Assembly (NCBI GenBank): GCA_009838765.1
Contig: VXQX01000051.1
Span: 31,874-95,873, forward strand
DNA: 64,000 nucleotides
Origin: Gemmatimonadales bacterium
GTDB taxonomy: Bacteria; Gemmatimonadota; Gemmatimonadetes; Palauibacterales; Palauibacteraceae
Reading direction: 5' to 3'
Shown here: one piece after another, positions 46,313 to 54,959 of the stretch
Numbering within the stretch: position 1 is the stretch's first letter
How the letters are laid out: each line of letters begins with the position of its first letter
Program-made: the position numbers and the translations under genes
The notes under the pieces: model-generated
Seen by the model: the letters and a program-made list of their open reading frames with translations, nothing else
What the model was told of the DNA's origin: nothing
The model's database searches: none

Positions 46313-47740
46313 TCAGGGGAGCGATCGGGCCACGCGGAATCCGTAGTACATGTCCCGGCTGTCGGGGACATTCCTGAACCGGTTCGCGGAGCGGAGGAAC
46401 CACGCGCCGATGAACCATGAACCGCCGCGGAGGACGCGACGGTCGCAATCTCCCGATTCCCGGGCTCGCCCATCCGCCGGAGCACCCGCGTAGCTGTCGT
46501 TCCAGCAGTCCTGCGTCCATTCCGACACGTTCCCCAGCACGTCGTACAGCCCGAACGCGTTCGGCGCGAACGACCCCACCGGCGCCGTGCCTCCGTACTC
46601 GTCGTTGCACGGCGCTTCGTCCTGGCTACCGGAGCCGCGGCTGAACCGGAGACCCCTGAACAACCGCCCCCGCGGCCCGCCCCCGGCTCCATTCGCGTAG
46701 CGGCACAGGTCCGATACGTCCTCCCCCCAGTACCGGGCCGTCACCGTGCCGGCCCGCGCCACGTATTCCCACTCCGCTTCGCTCAGGAGCCGATACCGCC
46801 GTCCCGTCAGGCCTGAAAGCCATGACACGTAGGCCTGCGCGTCCTCCCAGCTCACGTACAGCACGGGGCGCCGCTCCCGGCCCCAGTGCCGGTCGGCCGG
46901 CGTGTAGCGGCACCCTCCCATCCGCACGCACGCGTCCCACTCCGCGAACGTGACCTCGTACACCCCGACGGCGAACGGAGCCGCGATCGTCACCGAGTGC
47001 TGCGGACTCTCGACGGCATCCCGGAACTCCTCCGACTCCGGCGAGCCCATCGTGAACGTCCCCGGCGGCACCACGACCATCTCCGGACAGAACGCGCAGT
47101 CGCGGAACGTCCCGAACACTTCGAACACCTCTTCCGGACGCCGGTCTGCCGCTTCGGACGCCGCGCCGTCTTCCACGGCGCCCCAGCTTTCCCGGGCGAC
47201 GACTTCGTAGCCGCCCCCGTCGTAATACCTGGCGAAATGGTCGTTGCCGGTCGTCGCGTTCGCCGCGGCCGCCTCCGCGCTCGCCCCGAACCCCACGGCG
47301 ACACGCCGAAACGCCGAGCCGTCCGGATTCGACGTCGGGGCGAGACGGACCGATGACGTGTACCTGACGATCGCGACGTGACGGTCCCCCCGGTTCGACC
47401 AGGCACACGAAGCTTCCGCGTGGTCGCCGAGCTCCGAGCGCAGCGCCCGTTCCACACCCTGCCGCGCCTCGAGCGGGACGCCGACCCGGTAGGCCAGGGC
47501 CACGTCGGACCGGTAGACCACGGTGATGCCCTCCCAGCCGAACCGGCGGTCGGGATCCGGCGTCCGCGGCGTGGACAGCTCGCTGCCCACGCACACCACC
47601 GCCGCCGGTGCGGACGGCGAGGCCTCGGACTGCGTGGCGGCGGACTGCGCGGCGGCGGGAAGGCTCCCCGAGAGCGGCGCGAGGCCCACGACCGCGTGCG
47701 CCACGGTGGCGGCGACAAGGGTGCGTCGTGGCCCATCCAT
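46313..47740 (-). CDS. Exported protein with C-terminal FGE-sulfatase (SUMF1) domain
   Basis: A 475-residue protein with a signal peptide (about 1-32). A region of about 190 residues (roughly 35-225) I do not recognise contains ACxWSNRGDRH-like Cys/Trp blocks. From about 235 comes an FGE-like domain: MVVVPPGTFTMGSPESEEF, PQHSVTIAAPFAVGVYEVTF, YVSWEDAQAYVSWLS, RLLSEAEWEYVARAG, LGNVSEWTQDCW, RVLRGGSW and YYGFRVARS. Many such proteins are not true formylglycine generators, and the paired active-site cysteines cannot be confirmed by eye. ATG 47740 has GGGAGG 6 nt upstream. Confidence 0.82.
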   Translation of the reverse strand: MDGPRRTLVAATVAHAVVGLAPLSGSLPAAAQSAATQSEASPSAPAAVVCVGSELSTPRTPDPDRRFGWEGITVVYRSDVALAYRVGVPLEARQGVERALRSELGDHAEASCAWSNRGDRHVAIVRYTSSVRLAPTSNPDGSAFRRVAVGFGASAEAAAANATTGNDHFARYYDGGGYEVVARESWGAVEDGAASEAADRRPEEVFEVFGTFRDCAFCPEMVVVPPGTFTMGSPESEEFRDAVESPQHSVTIAAPFAVGVYEVTFAEWDACVRMGGCRYTPADRHWGRERRPVLYVSWEDAQAYVSWLSGLTGRRYRLLSEAEWEYVARAGTVTARYWGEDVSDLCRYANGAGGGPRGRLFRGLRFSRGSGSQDEAPCNDEYGGTAPVGSFAPNAFGLYDVLGNVSEWTQDCWNDSYAGAPADGRARESGDCDRRVLRGGSWFIGAWFLRSANRFRNVPDSRDMYYGFRVARSLP

Positions 47741-47971
47741 CCGGTGCCTCCCTGTACCCAACGGTATACGGCCCTCCTTTACATGATACACCGGTGGCTG
47801 GCCCCGGGCCGGACCGACCTGGACTTTCCGTGCGAACCTCTCGATGCGCGGATGCGCGGAGGAGAACCCGCGAGCCGCTGATGGGTAGCATTACAGATCG
47901 AGCCGCCAGAGCCCGGTCGCGATGCAACGCGGGACGCCGGGGGTGGCAGCCATCATGCGAGGAGGGCTCCA
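47741..47971. other. Divergent intergenic region without recognisable features
   Basis: This 231-bp gap separates the divergent FGE-like and DUF4377 genes and must hold both promoters. No convincing -35/-10 pair, tRNA or repeat was recognised. The DUF4377 gene has AGGAGGG 6 nt before its ATG. Confidence 0.4.
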
Positions 47972-48766
47972 ATGCGCACCAGCAGCTCCGCTTGCTTCCT
48001 ACTGTCGGCCCTGGTCGTCGCCGGCTGTGGCGATTCCTCGGGGCCGGGCGAGCCCGCATACCTCGAGACGCTGGATGTGACGGTGGGCCCCACCCTCGCC
48101 AAGTGTTACGGCGTGGGCCTTCAGTCATGCATGGTGGTGAACGGCGAGTTGTTCTACGACGGAATCGAGGGATTCGAATACGAAGCCGGCTACGACTACC
48201 GACTGCGGATCGGCAAGTACGATCCCTGGGGCGGGAGCGAGCCGCCGCAGGATGCCGGCCGGTACGCGTATCGCCTGCTGGAGCAACTGGCGAAGACCCT
48301 GGCGCCCTCCACCCCGGCCACCCTGTCGGTAGGTCCTGCACGGGTGGTGTGCGCGCGGAGCGACGACTTCTGCCCGGTGGTGGACGGCGCGCCCCACGAC
48401 GACATCATCACGAACTTCGAGTACGAAGCCGGCTACCACTACGTCCTCGAGGCCGACCGGTACGCCGACGGCCGGTATGTACTGAGTGAAGTCGTCTCGA
48501 GAACCCGGGCGGCGGGCACAGAGGAGGAGATCGCCATCGATCGCCACCGGGTCGAGTGCGACGACGGCTATCCCGGGTACTGCAAGGTCGTCAACGACGC
48601 CCCCTACCGCGGCGAGATCGTGGGCTTCCAGCCCCGGCACGAAGTCGACTACCGCCTGCGCGTCGAGAAGTTCGACATGTTCCCCGAGGGCATGACCGGA
48701 TCACCCGATGTTCCAGCCTACGGCTACCGCTGGCTCGAAACACTCGAGGCCACCCCGGGCACCTAG
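47972..48766 (+). CDS. Lipoprotein with three DUF4377-like repeats
   Basis: A 264-residue lipoprotein (lipobox VVAGC, Cys 19). Three repeats of about 65-70 residues (roughly 35-105, 116-176, 187-258) share a pattern: a C-x(5-9)-C pair, V.dg.....I..FeyEaGY.Y.L.....Y, and a trailing LE.L segment. Most DUF4377 proteins carry one copy beside other domains. Role unknown, probably envelope-located. Its stop and that of convergent dnaE2 share CTAG (48763-48766). Confidence 0.75.
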   Translation: MRTSSSACFLLSALVVAGCGDSSGPGEPAYLETLDVTVGPTLAKCYGVGLQSCMVVNGELFYDGIEGFEYEAGYDYRLRIGKYDPWGGSEPPQDAGRYAYRLLEQLAKTLAPSTPATLSVGPARVVCARSDDFCPVVDGAPHDDIITNFEYEAGYHYVLEADRYADGRYVLSEVVSRTRAAGTEEEIAIDRHRVECDDGYPGYCKVVNDAPYRGEIVGFQPRHEVDYRLRVEKFDMFPEGMTGSPDVPAYGYRWLETLEATPGT

Positions 48767-51700
48767 CAGCCGCCGCCTCGGCCCCAGCTCATGGTGGGGG
48801 GCGGGTCGCGTCTGAGCGCCTCCAGATACGTGAAGGGGTCGGGCTCGCCCGGGACCGTGTCGCTGCCCGGGCGGAGTTCGGGGCTCAGGCGCAGGGGATA
48901 CACCCCCTCGGCGAGCACGTTGTACGTTGCGCCATCCTTCTGGAGCGTGCCGTCGATGTAGAGGAAGGGTTCGAGGCGGATCGCGGCGCGGCATTCCCGG
49001 TACACCTCGGGCCTCACGATCGCGTTGACGGGCCCGGATTCGTCCTCCATGAGGATGAAGATGTAGCCATTGGCCGTATGCGGACGCTGACGGGCCACGA
49101 CGATCCCGGCCACCCGCACCTCGCTCCGGTTCGGAAGGTCGGGGAAGCGGGCCGAGGAGACGGTGCGCTCAGGGAGGCGGTCGCCCACGAGCGCGAACGG
49201 GTGATGCAGCGTGGCGGCGAGGGAGAGGATGCGGTACTCCGCGATCATCTTCTCCATGTCGTGCGTGCCCGCGAAGCGAAGATCCGCGTAGGGATCATCC
49301 AGCGCGAGTTCGGTCTGGCCCTGGTCCGAGCGCCCGGCGCCTCGGCGGCCCCGTACGGGGGGCGGCGCGTCTCCGCCCAGTCCCGCGGCGCTCGTCGCCA
49401 GTTCGCGGCGGCGGCGTTCCGCTTCCGTTTCGGCCTCCGGCCCCAGCCAGAGCCCCGTCTGCCACAGCAGGTCGCGGCGTTCGATCCCCAGCGAGTCGAG
49501 CCCGCCGACCCAGATCAGGTTCTCGATCGCAGCCCGCTTGAGCGCGACCGGGGTGCGGCGCAGAAAATCGGGCAGCGACGCGAACGGTCCGCCGCGCTCG
49601 CGCTCGTCCACGACGAGTTCGGCCGCCTCCGTACCCCAGTCGCGGACCATGCCGAGTCCGATGCGGACATCGTCTCCCTCGGCGGTGCAGGCGACCCGGC
49701 TGACGTTCAGATCCGGCAGCAGGACGCCGACCCCGTGCCGGCGCGCGTCGCGCCCGATCGCATCGAGTGAGTAGAACCCCATCGGCTGGTTGTTGAAGAG
49801 CCCCACGTAGTACTCGGCCGGATAGCGGTCGCGGAGCCAGGCGGACTGGAAGGCGAGGAGCCCGAACGCCACCGCGTGCGACTTCGGGAACCCGAACTCC
49901 GAGAACGCGACGACCTGCTCGAACACTTTCTTCGCGGTGGAGCCGTCGACCCCCTTCGCCGCCGCGCCGTCCCGGAACGCCGTCCAGTACCCCAGCAGCG
50001 CCTCTCGCGAGCGCTTGCGGCTCATGGCGCGCCGCAGCCCCTCGGCCTGGCCGTCGCTGAAGCCCGCGAGCGCCTTGCACACCTGCAGCACCTGGTCCTG
50101 GAAGATGATCACGCCCAGGGTCTCGCCGAGCGCCTCCTCGAGCAGGGGATGGTCGTAGGGGACGACGTAGTTCGGGTCGTTGCGCAGCTTCTCGCGCCGC
50201 CGAACGTAGGGGTTGACCGCCCCGCCGACGATCGGGCCCGGCCGCACGATCGCGACCTGCACCGCGAGGTCGGCCAGGTTCCGGGGCCGCACCCGCCGCA
50301 GCATCTGGATCTGCGCGCGGCTCTCGACCTGGAACAGCCCCACCGTGTCTCCCGAACAGATGCGGTCGTAGATCTCCTCATCCTCATAGTCGATGCGGGA
50401 GAGGTCGGGGACCTCTCCATGACGCAGATGAATCCTCTCCACCGCCTCCTCGACGAGCGACAGCATCCCGAGCGCGAGAAAGTCGATCTTGATGAAGCGC
50501 GCGTCGTCGCAGGAGTCCTTGTCCCACTGGCAGAGGACGCGTCCCTCCCACGCGGCGGGCTCTAGCGGGACGATCTCCACCAGCGGCCGGCTCGAAATGA
50601 TCATCCCGCCCACGTGCTGGGAGATGTGCCGCGGGAGCCCCTTGATCTCCCCGGCCAGTTCTGCGAAGGCCCGCCAGATGCGCGAGTTGACGCGCGCTTC
50701 CAGGCCGGGGATGCGCTCGAGTTCGGCCATGAACCCGTCCTCCCCCGGCTCGGCGAGCTTGGCCAGCTTCTCCACGTCGCCGGCAGGCAGACTGAGCGCC
50801 TTGCCCAGTTCGCGTACGATCGAGCGCGTGCGGTAGGTGGGGAAGGTGCACACGAGCCCGACGTGGTCGTACCCGTAGCGCTCGTAGATGGCGAGGATCA
50901 GTTCTTCCCGAATATCGCGCGCAAAGTCGATGTCGATGTCCGGGACGCTCTCCATGGCGTCGTTCAGGAACCGGCCGAGGAAGAGGTTCGTCCGTACCGG
51001 GTCGACGTGGGAGAGTCCGATCAGGTAACAGAGGATGGAGGAGACCGAGGACCCGCGTCCGCGCCCCGGCGGAAGCAGCTGGCGCGGCATCGAGTCGCCC
51101 CGCACGCGGTGTGCGACCTCCCGGGCCAGTTCGAGGATGTCGTGATAGACGAGGAAGAACCCGGCCAGGTCGTGCCGGTCGACGAGCGCGAGTTCGGTGG
51201 CGAGCCGCGCCTCGGCCTCGCGGCGGTACCTGCTGCCGGGGGGATAGCGGATCTCGAACGCCCTGCGGCAGACGTGTTGCAGGACGCGCATGGCGGGGGC
51301 GAAGCCGCTCCCCTTGAAGTCGGGGAAGCGGTAGCCGAGGTCGGCGGTGAGATCGAACGCCCGGCAGCGCTCGGCGATCGCGCGCGTGTTGCGGAGCGCG
51401 TCGGGCCGCGACGCGAAGCGCCACGCCATCTCCCGGGGCGAGGCGAGGTGGAAGCAGGCGTTGGGGCGGCGGAGTTCGTGCGAATCGTCGACCGTCGTCC
51501 GGTTCCGGATCGCGACCAGGACGTCCTGGAGACGGTGCCGATCGGCGACGTGGTAGTGGACGTTGCCCGTGGCCACGACCGGGATGCGAAGCCGGTCGGC
51601 CAGCGCGCCCAGCGCCCGGCCGCGCGCGAGGTCGCCGTGGACCGCGTTGTTCTGGAGTTCGACGAAGAGGTTGTCGGGACCGAAGGCGTCGCGCAGGCGG

Positions 51701-52263
51701 CCCGCCAGCCGCTCGGCCTCGTCCGTCCCCCGTTCGAGCGCCGCGAGGAGGGGACTCCGGCGGCACCCGCTGAGGAGGATGAGCCCCTCGGACCGCTCGA
51801 GGAGCGCGGCGAGGTCGAGCCGGGGTTCTCCGCGCGGACTCTCCATGTGCGCCCGGGTGATGAGCCGGCACAGGTTCGCGTACCCCGTCGCGTTCTCCGC
51901 CAGCACCGTGACGTGGCAGCCACCCGTTTCCGCCCTTCGTTCCGCCAGCGCGCGGCCTCCGGACGTTCCCGCGGGAACGTCTCCGGCCCTTCCTCCATGC
52001 CCTTCGGTGCGTTCGGCAGCGGCGAACGGCGAGGCGAGGGTGAGTTCGGCGCCCGTGATCGGCTGGAGTCCGTGGGCGTGGGCGAACTGTGCGAACTCCA
52101 TCGAGCCGTACAGCCCGTCGTGGTCGGTGAGCGCGAGCGCGGGATAGCCCAGTTCGAGCGCGCGCGCCGCGAGTTCCTCGGGCCGCGACGCCCCATCGAG
52201 AAAGGAGTAGGCGGAGTGCGCGTGCAGTTCGACGTAGTCGACGCTTCGCGAAGGGGTGACCAC
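48763..52263 (-). CDS. dnaE2: Error-prone DNA polymerase III alpha subunit (DnaE2)
   Basis: A 1166-residue C-family polymerase for translesion synthesis. The PHP domain starts YVELHAHSAYSFLDGASRPE. The palm has the PDIDIDFARDIREELI acidic motif near residue 400 and GRGSSVSSILCYLIG before it. FPKSHAVAFGLLAFQSAWL marks DnaE2-like helix-hairpin-helix territory. An OB-fold (VAGIVVARQRPHTANGYIFI) closes the C-terminus. GTG 52263, 5 nt after the DUF6504 stop, is chosen; the open frame further upstream lies in that gene. Co-transcribed with imuB. Confidence 0.94.
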   Translation of the reverse strand: MVTPSRSVDYVELHAHSAYSFLDGASRPEELAARALELGYPALALTDHDGLYGSMEFAQFAHAHGLQPITGAELTLASPFAAAERTEGHGGRAGDVPAGTSGGRALAERRAETGGCHVTVLAENATGYANLCRLITRAHMESPRGEPRLDLAALLERSEGLILLSGCRRSPLLAALERGTDEAERLAGRLRDAFGPDNLFVELQNNAVHGDLARGRALGALADRLRIPVVATGNVHYHVADRHRLQDVLVAIRNRTTVDDSHELRRPNACFHLASPREMAWRFASRPDALRNTRAIAERCRAFDLTADLGYRFPDFKGSGFAPAMRVLQHVCRRAFEIRYPPGSRYRREAEARLATELALVDRHDLAGFFLVYHDILELAREVAHRVRGDSMPRQLLPPGRGRGSSVSSILCYLIGLSHVDPVRTNLFLGRFLNDAMESVPDIDIDFARDIREELILAIYERYGYDHVGLVCTFPTYRTRSIVRELGKALSLPAGDVEKLAKLAEPGEDGFMAELERIPGLEARVNSRIWRAFAELAGEIKGLPRHISQHVGGMIISSRPLVEIVPLEPAAWEGRVLCQWDKDSCDDARFIKIDFLALGMLSLVEEAVERIHLRHGEVPDLSRIDYEDEEIYDRICSGDTVGLFQVESRAQIQMLRRVRPRNLADLAVQVAIVRPGPIVGGAVNPYVRRREKLRNDPNYVVPYDHPLLEEALGETLGVIIFQDQVLQVCKALAGFSDGQAEGLRRAMSRKRSREALLGYWTAFRDGAAAKGVDGSTAKKVFEQVVAFSEFGFPKSHAVAFGLLAFQSAWLRDRYPAEYYVGLFNNQPMGFYSLDAIGRDARRHGVGVLLPDLNVSRVACTAEGDDVRIGLGMVRDWGTEAAELVVDERERGGPFASLPDFLRRTPVALKRAAIENLIWVGGLDSLGIERRDLLWQTGLWLGPEAETEAERRRRELATSAAGLGGDAPPPVRGRRGAGRSDQGQTELALDDPYADLRFAGTHDMEKMIAEYRILSLAATLHHPFALVGDRLPERTVSSARFPDLPNRSEVRVAGIVVARQRPHTANGYIFILMEDESGPVNAIVRPEVYRECRAAIRLEPFLYIDGTLQKDGATYNVLAEGVYPLRLSPELRPGSDTVPGEPDPFTYLEALRRDPPPTMSWGRGGGC

Positions 52264-52268
52264 GGCGG

Positions 52269-52538
52269 CTATTCCGGCTGCAGGAACCAGCGATCCAGCA
52301 TCAGATCGTGGTACGCGGTGAGGTGGGCGCCGTTCTCGAGCAGAATCGAGAAGTAGACGCGCGAGATTGGTTCCCTCCACCACTCGTCGTCGATCCGCCA
52401 CTGGTCGAACACGTCGCCGATCCGTCGCCAGCGCCCCCGGATCTCGAGGCTCACGGGCACCCCGGCGCCCCCGAGCCGGACCCGCACCGGACGCGGCCGG
52501 TTGAGCGGCCGCAGCTTCCCCGCGGACGGCTTCGCCAC
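52269..52538 (-). CDS. DUF6504-family protein of the imuB-dnaE2 cassette
   Basis: An 89-residue protein with LRPLNRPRPVRVRLGG, LEIRGRWRRIGDVFDQW and RIDDEWWREPISRVYFSILL, ending DRWFLQPE. This matches the short DUF6504 proteins that lie between imuB-like and dnaE2 genes in other phyla. GTG 52538 begins 1 nt after the imuB stop, and dnaE2 begins 5 nt after its own stop. A role as accessory of the mutasome is likely from context but unproven. Confidence 0.78.
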   Translation of the reverse strand: MAKPSAGKLRPLNRPRPVRVRLGGAGVPVSLEIRGRWRRIGDVFDQWRIDDEWWREPISRVYFSILLENGAHLTAYHDLMLDRWFLQPE

Positions 52539-52539
52539 T

Positions 52540-53838
52540 CTACGCAATCTCCATGAGCGCGTGCCGGCGCTCGGGGATTCGGGAGTTCGGCTCGAGTTCG
52601 AGCACCCGGAACAGCGCGGCGGCGCCCAGCCGCAGCCGCAGCACGCGCGCGGCGCGCCGGAACGCAGGCAGCAGTTCGCCATCCTTTGTCTCCAGCGAAC
52701 CGAGGACGCGGGCCGCGCCTTCCTTCGGGTCGAAGAGCCCGGTCTGCGCACTCGCCGGCCCGAAGCGGAAGAGTTCGAGCCGCAGCGTCTCGACCGCGCG
52801 CCGGGGCCGGTCGAGCGCGATCCGCGAGCGGAGGAACGCCCCGAGCCGTTCGGGCTCGCTCGTGGGTTCCCGGGCAACCGCGCGAATGGACCAGGAGCCG
52901 CCGTCCTCGAGGCTCGCCGACACCCTGAGACCGCGGACGCTCTTGCCTCGCCGCCGCGGATGTTCGAGCGCGCGACCGATGAGCCGGTCGAGCGCGGCGT
53001 GCAGCAGTTCGAGCTGCCCGATCGGGCTCGGAAAGTCGAGCGCGACGCGAATCGGCCGGGCCGGCGCCTCCGGCCGCACACGATCGATGCGCGTCCCCCG
53101 CGCCCAGGCGAGCGCCCGGCGCCCATCGGCCCCGAACTGCGACACGAGCGCCGGCTCGGGCATGCGCACGATCCCCGCCAGCCGCTCGACCCCGAGCCGC
53201 TTCAGCCGCTCGACCATGCGCGGCGACACCGGCAGCACATCGACCGGCTGCGGGGCCAGAAACGCAGCGAGGTCGGCCGGCGCCACGCAGACGGCCGCGC
53301 CCGGCCGACCGGAGCCCGCCGACCCCGTCGACCGGGCAGACCCCGCGGACCGCGCCGCGACCCAGGCCGCGAATTTCCCCGGCGCACAGCCGATCCGGGC
53401 GCTCGCCGCGAGCCACGGCGACAGCGCCTCGAGCCGCGCCCGGAGCCCCGCGATCTGACGCTCCGGCGGGCCGTACAGGCGTTCGAGTCCGTCGACCCCC
53501 ACGAAGAACCGCCCCCGATCCACCGACCGTTCGACGACCGGACTCCAGCCGCGGAGGACTTCCGCGATCCGGTCGCGCGCCGCGTCGTGGAAATCCGGAT
53601 CCGGTTCGCAGAGGACGAGCGAGGGGCAGAGCGCGATCGCCTGCGAGACGATCATCCCCGGCTCGACTCCGAAGGAGGCCGCGAGCGCGCACCCCATCTC
53701 GATGCGGCGGCGGTCTCCCACCGTCGGCAGCGCGAGCGGCGGGTCCGCGAGCGACGGCGTCCGGGCCCGCTCCAGTTCCAGTTCGAACCCCGGCCACCAG
53801 AGGCAGAGCGCCATCCGGCTCCCGCGACCTGCGTCCAT
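52540..53838 (-). CDS. imuB: ImuB-like Y-family polymerase homologue (catalytically degenerate)
   Basis: A 432-residue protein of the DinB/UmuC fold. The N-terminus MALCLWWPGFELE lacks the usual catalytic Asp. The palm motif is SVDRGRFFVGVDG (about 105-117), where the normal Asp-Glu pair is Asp-Arg. ImuB proteins act as an adaptor linking the beta clamp and DnaE2 rather than as a polymerase, which fits. GLERLYGPP, an HhH region (LGVERLAGI) and the little-finger part follow. ATG 53838 has AAAGG 5 nt upstream. No imuA gene is present upstream. Confidence 0.88.
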   Translation of the reverse strand: MDAGRGSRMALCLWWPGFELELERARTPSLADPPLALPTVGDRRRIEMGCALAASFGVEPGMIVSQAIALCPSLVLCEPDPDFHDAARDRIAEVLRGWSPVVERSVDRGRFFVGVDGLERLYGPPERQIAGLRARLEALSPWLAASARIGCAPGKFAAWVAARSAGSARSTGSAGSGRPGAAVCVAPADLAAFLAPQPVDVLPVSPRMVERLKRLGVERLAGIVRMPEPALVSQFGADGRRALAWARGTRIDRVRPEAPARPIRVALDFPSPIGQLELLHAALDRLIGRALEHPRRRGKSVRGLRVSASLEDGGSWSIRAVAREPTSEPERLGAFLRSRIALDRPRRAVETLRLELFRFGPASAQTGLFDPKEGAARVLGSLETKDGELLPAFRRAARVLRLRLGAAALFRVLELEPNSRIPERRHALMEIA

Positions 53839-53935
53839 GCGACCTTTCCAAACCCGAGAAAACCGAATAAAGACCGAAAATCGGGTCGGCTAACCTAGCG
53901 GATCACGGGTGGGATGCAAGGGGGGACATCTTCCG

Positions 53936-54034
53936 TCAACGGACCTCCATCACCGCACCAGCCTCGGGATCTCCCAGCCGCTGACGCACATGCCGAAGCG
54001 TCTCGGCGTAGAATCGCCCGAGCTCGTCCTCCCC
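53936..54034 (-). pseudogene. Possible C-terminal remnant of an unrecognised gene
   Basis: A minus-strand stretch reads ELGRFYAETLRHVRQRLGDP then EAGAVMEVR and stops at 53936. Composition looks protein-like, but a stop codon lies just upstream in frame and no start is available. Family not identified; it may be chance. Confidence 0.25.
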
Positions 54035-54184
54035 TCACGCCGCTGAGGAGCACGGAGGAGCTTGCCAGCGACGGCCCGGCCACCTCAGTCCGGGGCGGCG
54101 CGCAGAAGAGTTTCACGGAGTTTCACTAACGGCTGCCCGTCTTCCAGCCGAGAGCGTCGACCGGCTATCCTCGCTTGGACTTGA

Positions 54185-54203
54185 CACCGATCCTCTATCG
54201 GTG
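54185..54203. promoter_or_regulatory. Inverted repeat upstream of the glcG-like gene
   Basis: CACCGAT-CCTCT-ATCGGTG is a perfect 7-bp palindrome. It overlaps a TTGACA hexamer (54181-54186), and a third half-site CACCGAG lies at 54215-54221. It is about 80 bp before the ATG. It looks like a repressor site over a -35 box; no good -10 box was found. Confidence 0.45.
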
Positions 54204-54284
54204 CTTGGGCGAAACACCGAGATTCCGCCACGAACCGACCAGTAGCCGATCCTTGTTTCAACACCAACCTCTGGAGGAAAATCG

Positions 54285-54773
54285 ATGCGTGCCCGTCGCT
54301 GTTTCGTTATTCTCTGTCTCGTCGCCCCGGCGCTGACGGCCATCCCCGCCGCCGCCCAGGTCGAGGACCGTCCCATGCTCACCAGCGCCGCCGCCATGAC
54401 CATGATTCACGGCTGCCTGACCAAGGCGGAGGAGGAGGGGTGGCGCATGCACATCGCCATCATGGACAACCACGGCAACCTGAAGGGTTACCACCGGATG
54501 GACGACGCGCAGCTGCTGTCACAGGACATCTCGATGGCCAAGGCCCGCAGCTCGGCCCTGAGCCCGCGGTCGACGCAGCAGTGGGGCGAGATCGCCTTCG
54601 GCAACGGCGTCTCCGCCGCCGCCTTCGTTCCCGGCATGAATTACTTCGAGGGCGGGCTGCCGATCATGACCGATGACGACCAGCACATCGGCGGCATCGG
54701 GGTCAGCGGCGACACCGGTGCCAACGACGCCATCTGCGCGCAAGCGGGCATCGAAGCCGCGGGCCTGAACTAG
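54285..54773 (+). CDS. Exported GlcG/HbpS-family (DUF336) protein
   Basis: A 162-residue protein with a signal peptide (about 1-24, cleavage after AAA). The heme-degrading/HbpS-like fold has LTSAAAMTMIHGCLTKAEEE, AIMDNHGNLKGYHRMDDA, SMAKARSSALS and the C-terminal GGIGVSGDTGANDAICAQAG. Relatives bind haem or sit beside glycolate or diol metabolism genes; here it is solitary. GGAGG lies 7 nt before the ATG. Confidence 0.85.
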   Translation: MRARRCFVILCLVAPALTAIPAAAQVEDRPMLTSAAAMTMIHGCLTKAEEEGWRMHIAIMDNHGNLKGYHRMDDAQLLSQDISMAKARSSALSPRSTQQWGEIAFGNGVSAAAFVPGMNYFEGGLPIMTDDDQHIGGIGVSGDTGANDAICAQAGIEAAGLN

Positions 54774-54808
54774 GCTGCGGCGGGGAGCAGGGCGACCCGG
54801 TCCGAGCG

Positions 54809-54880
54809 TTACCAGCGCAGCGTCGCCACCCGTCGGCGCTCTTCGCCGAGGTACGCGGCCCAGTCGCTCTCCGGGGGGAT
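54809..54880 (-). pseudogene. Possible gene remnant truncated by a repeat arm
   Basis: Minus-strand reading SIPPESDWAAYLGEERRRVA then TLRW and a TAA at 54809. The upstream boundary coincides with the solitary palindrome arm (54880-54911), as if the element had cut the gene. Family not recognised. Confidence 0.25.
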
Positions 54881-54911
54881 CGAACGCAGCAGGGCTTTTG
54901 CCACGGGCTGC
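54880..54911. repeat. Solitary arm of the element B family
   Basis: A 32-nt sequence starting TCGAACGCAGCAGGGC and ending CCACGGGCTGC matches the right arm of element B (39070-39101) at 30 of 32 positions. No opposing arm is found nearby. Confidence 0.6.
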
Positions 54912-54959
54912 TAGACCTCGCTCCGTCGCCGGCCGGTCGAATCCGGATAGGTTCGACTC

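Larger units (their letters stand above)
53839..54284. other. Intergenic region between divergent imuB and glcG-like genes
   Basis: 446 bp. Near imuB it has three CCGARAA-type sites at about 10-bp spacing (53854-53880). It contains a possible minus-strand gene remnant (53936-54034), a 10-bp direct repeat (GAGTTTCACG/GAGTTTCACT around 54110-54128) and, near glcG, a perfect inverted repeat at 54185-54203. No RNA gene was recognised. Confidence 0.5.
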
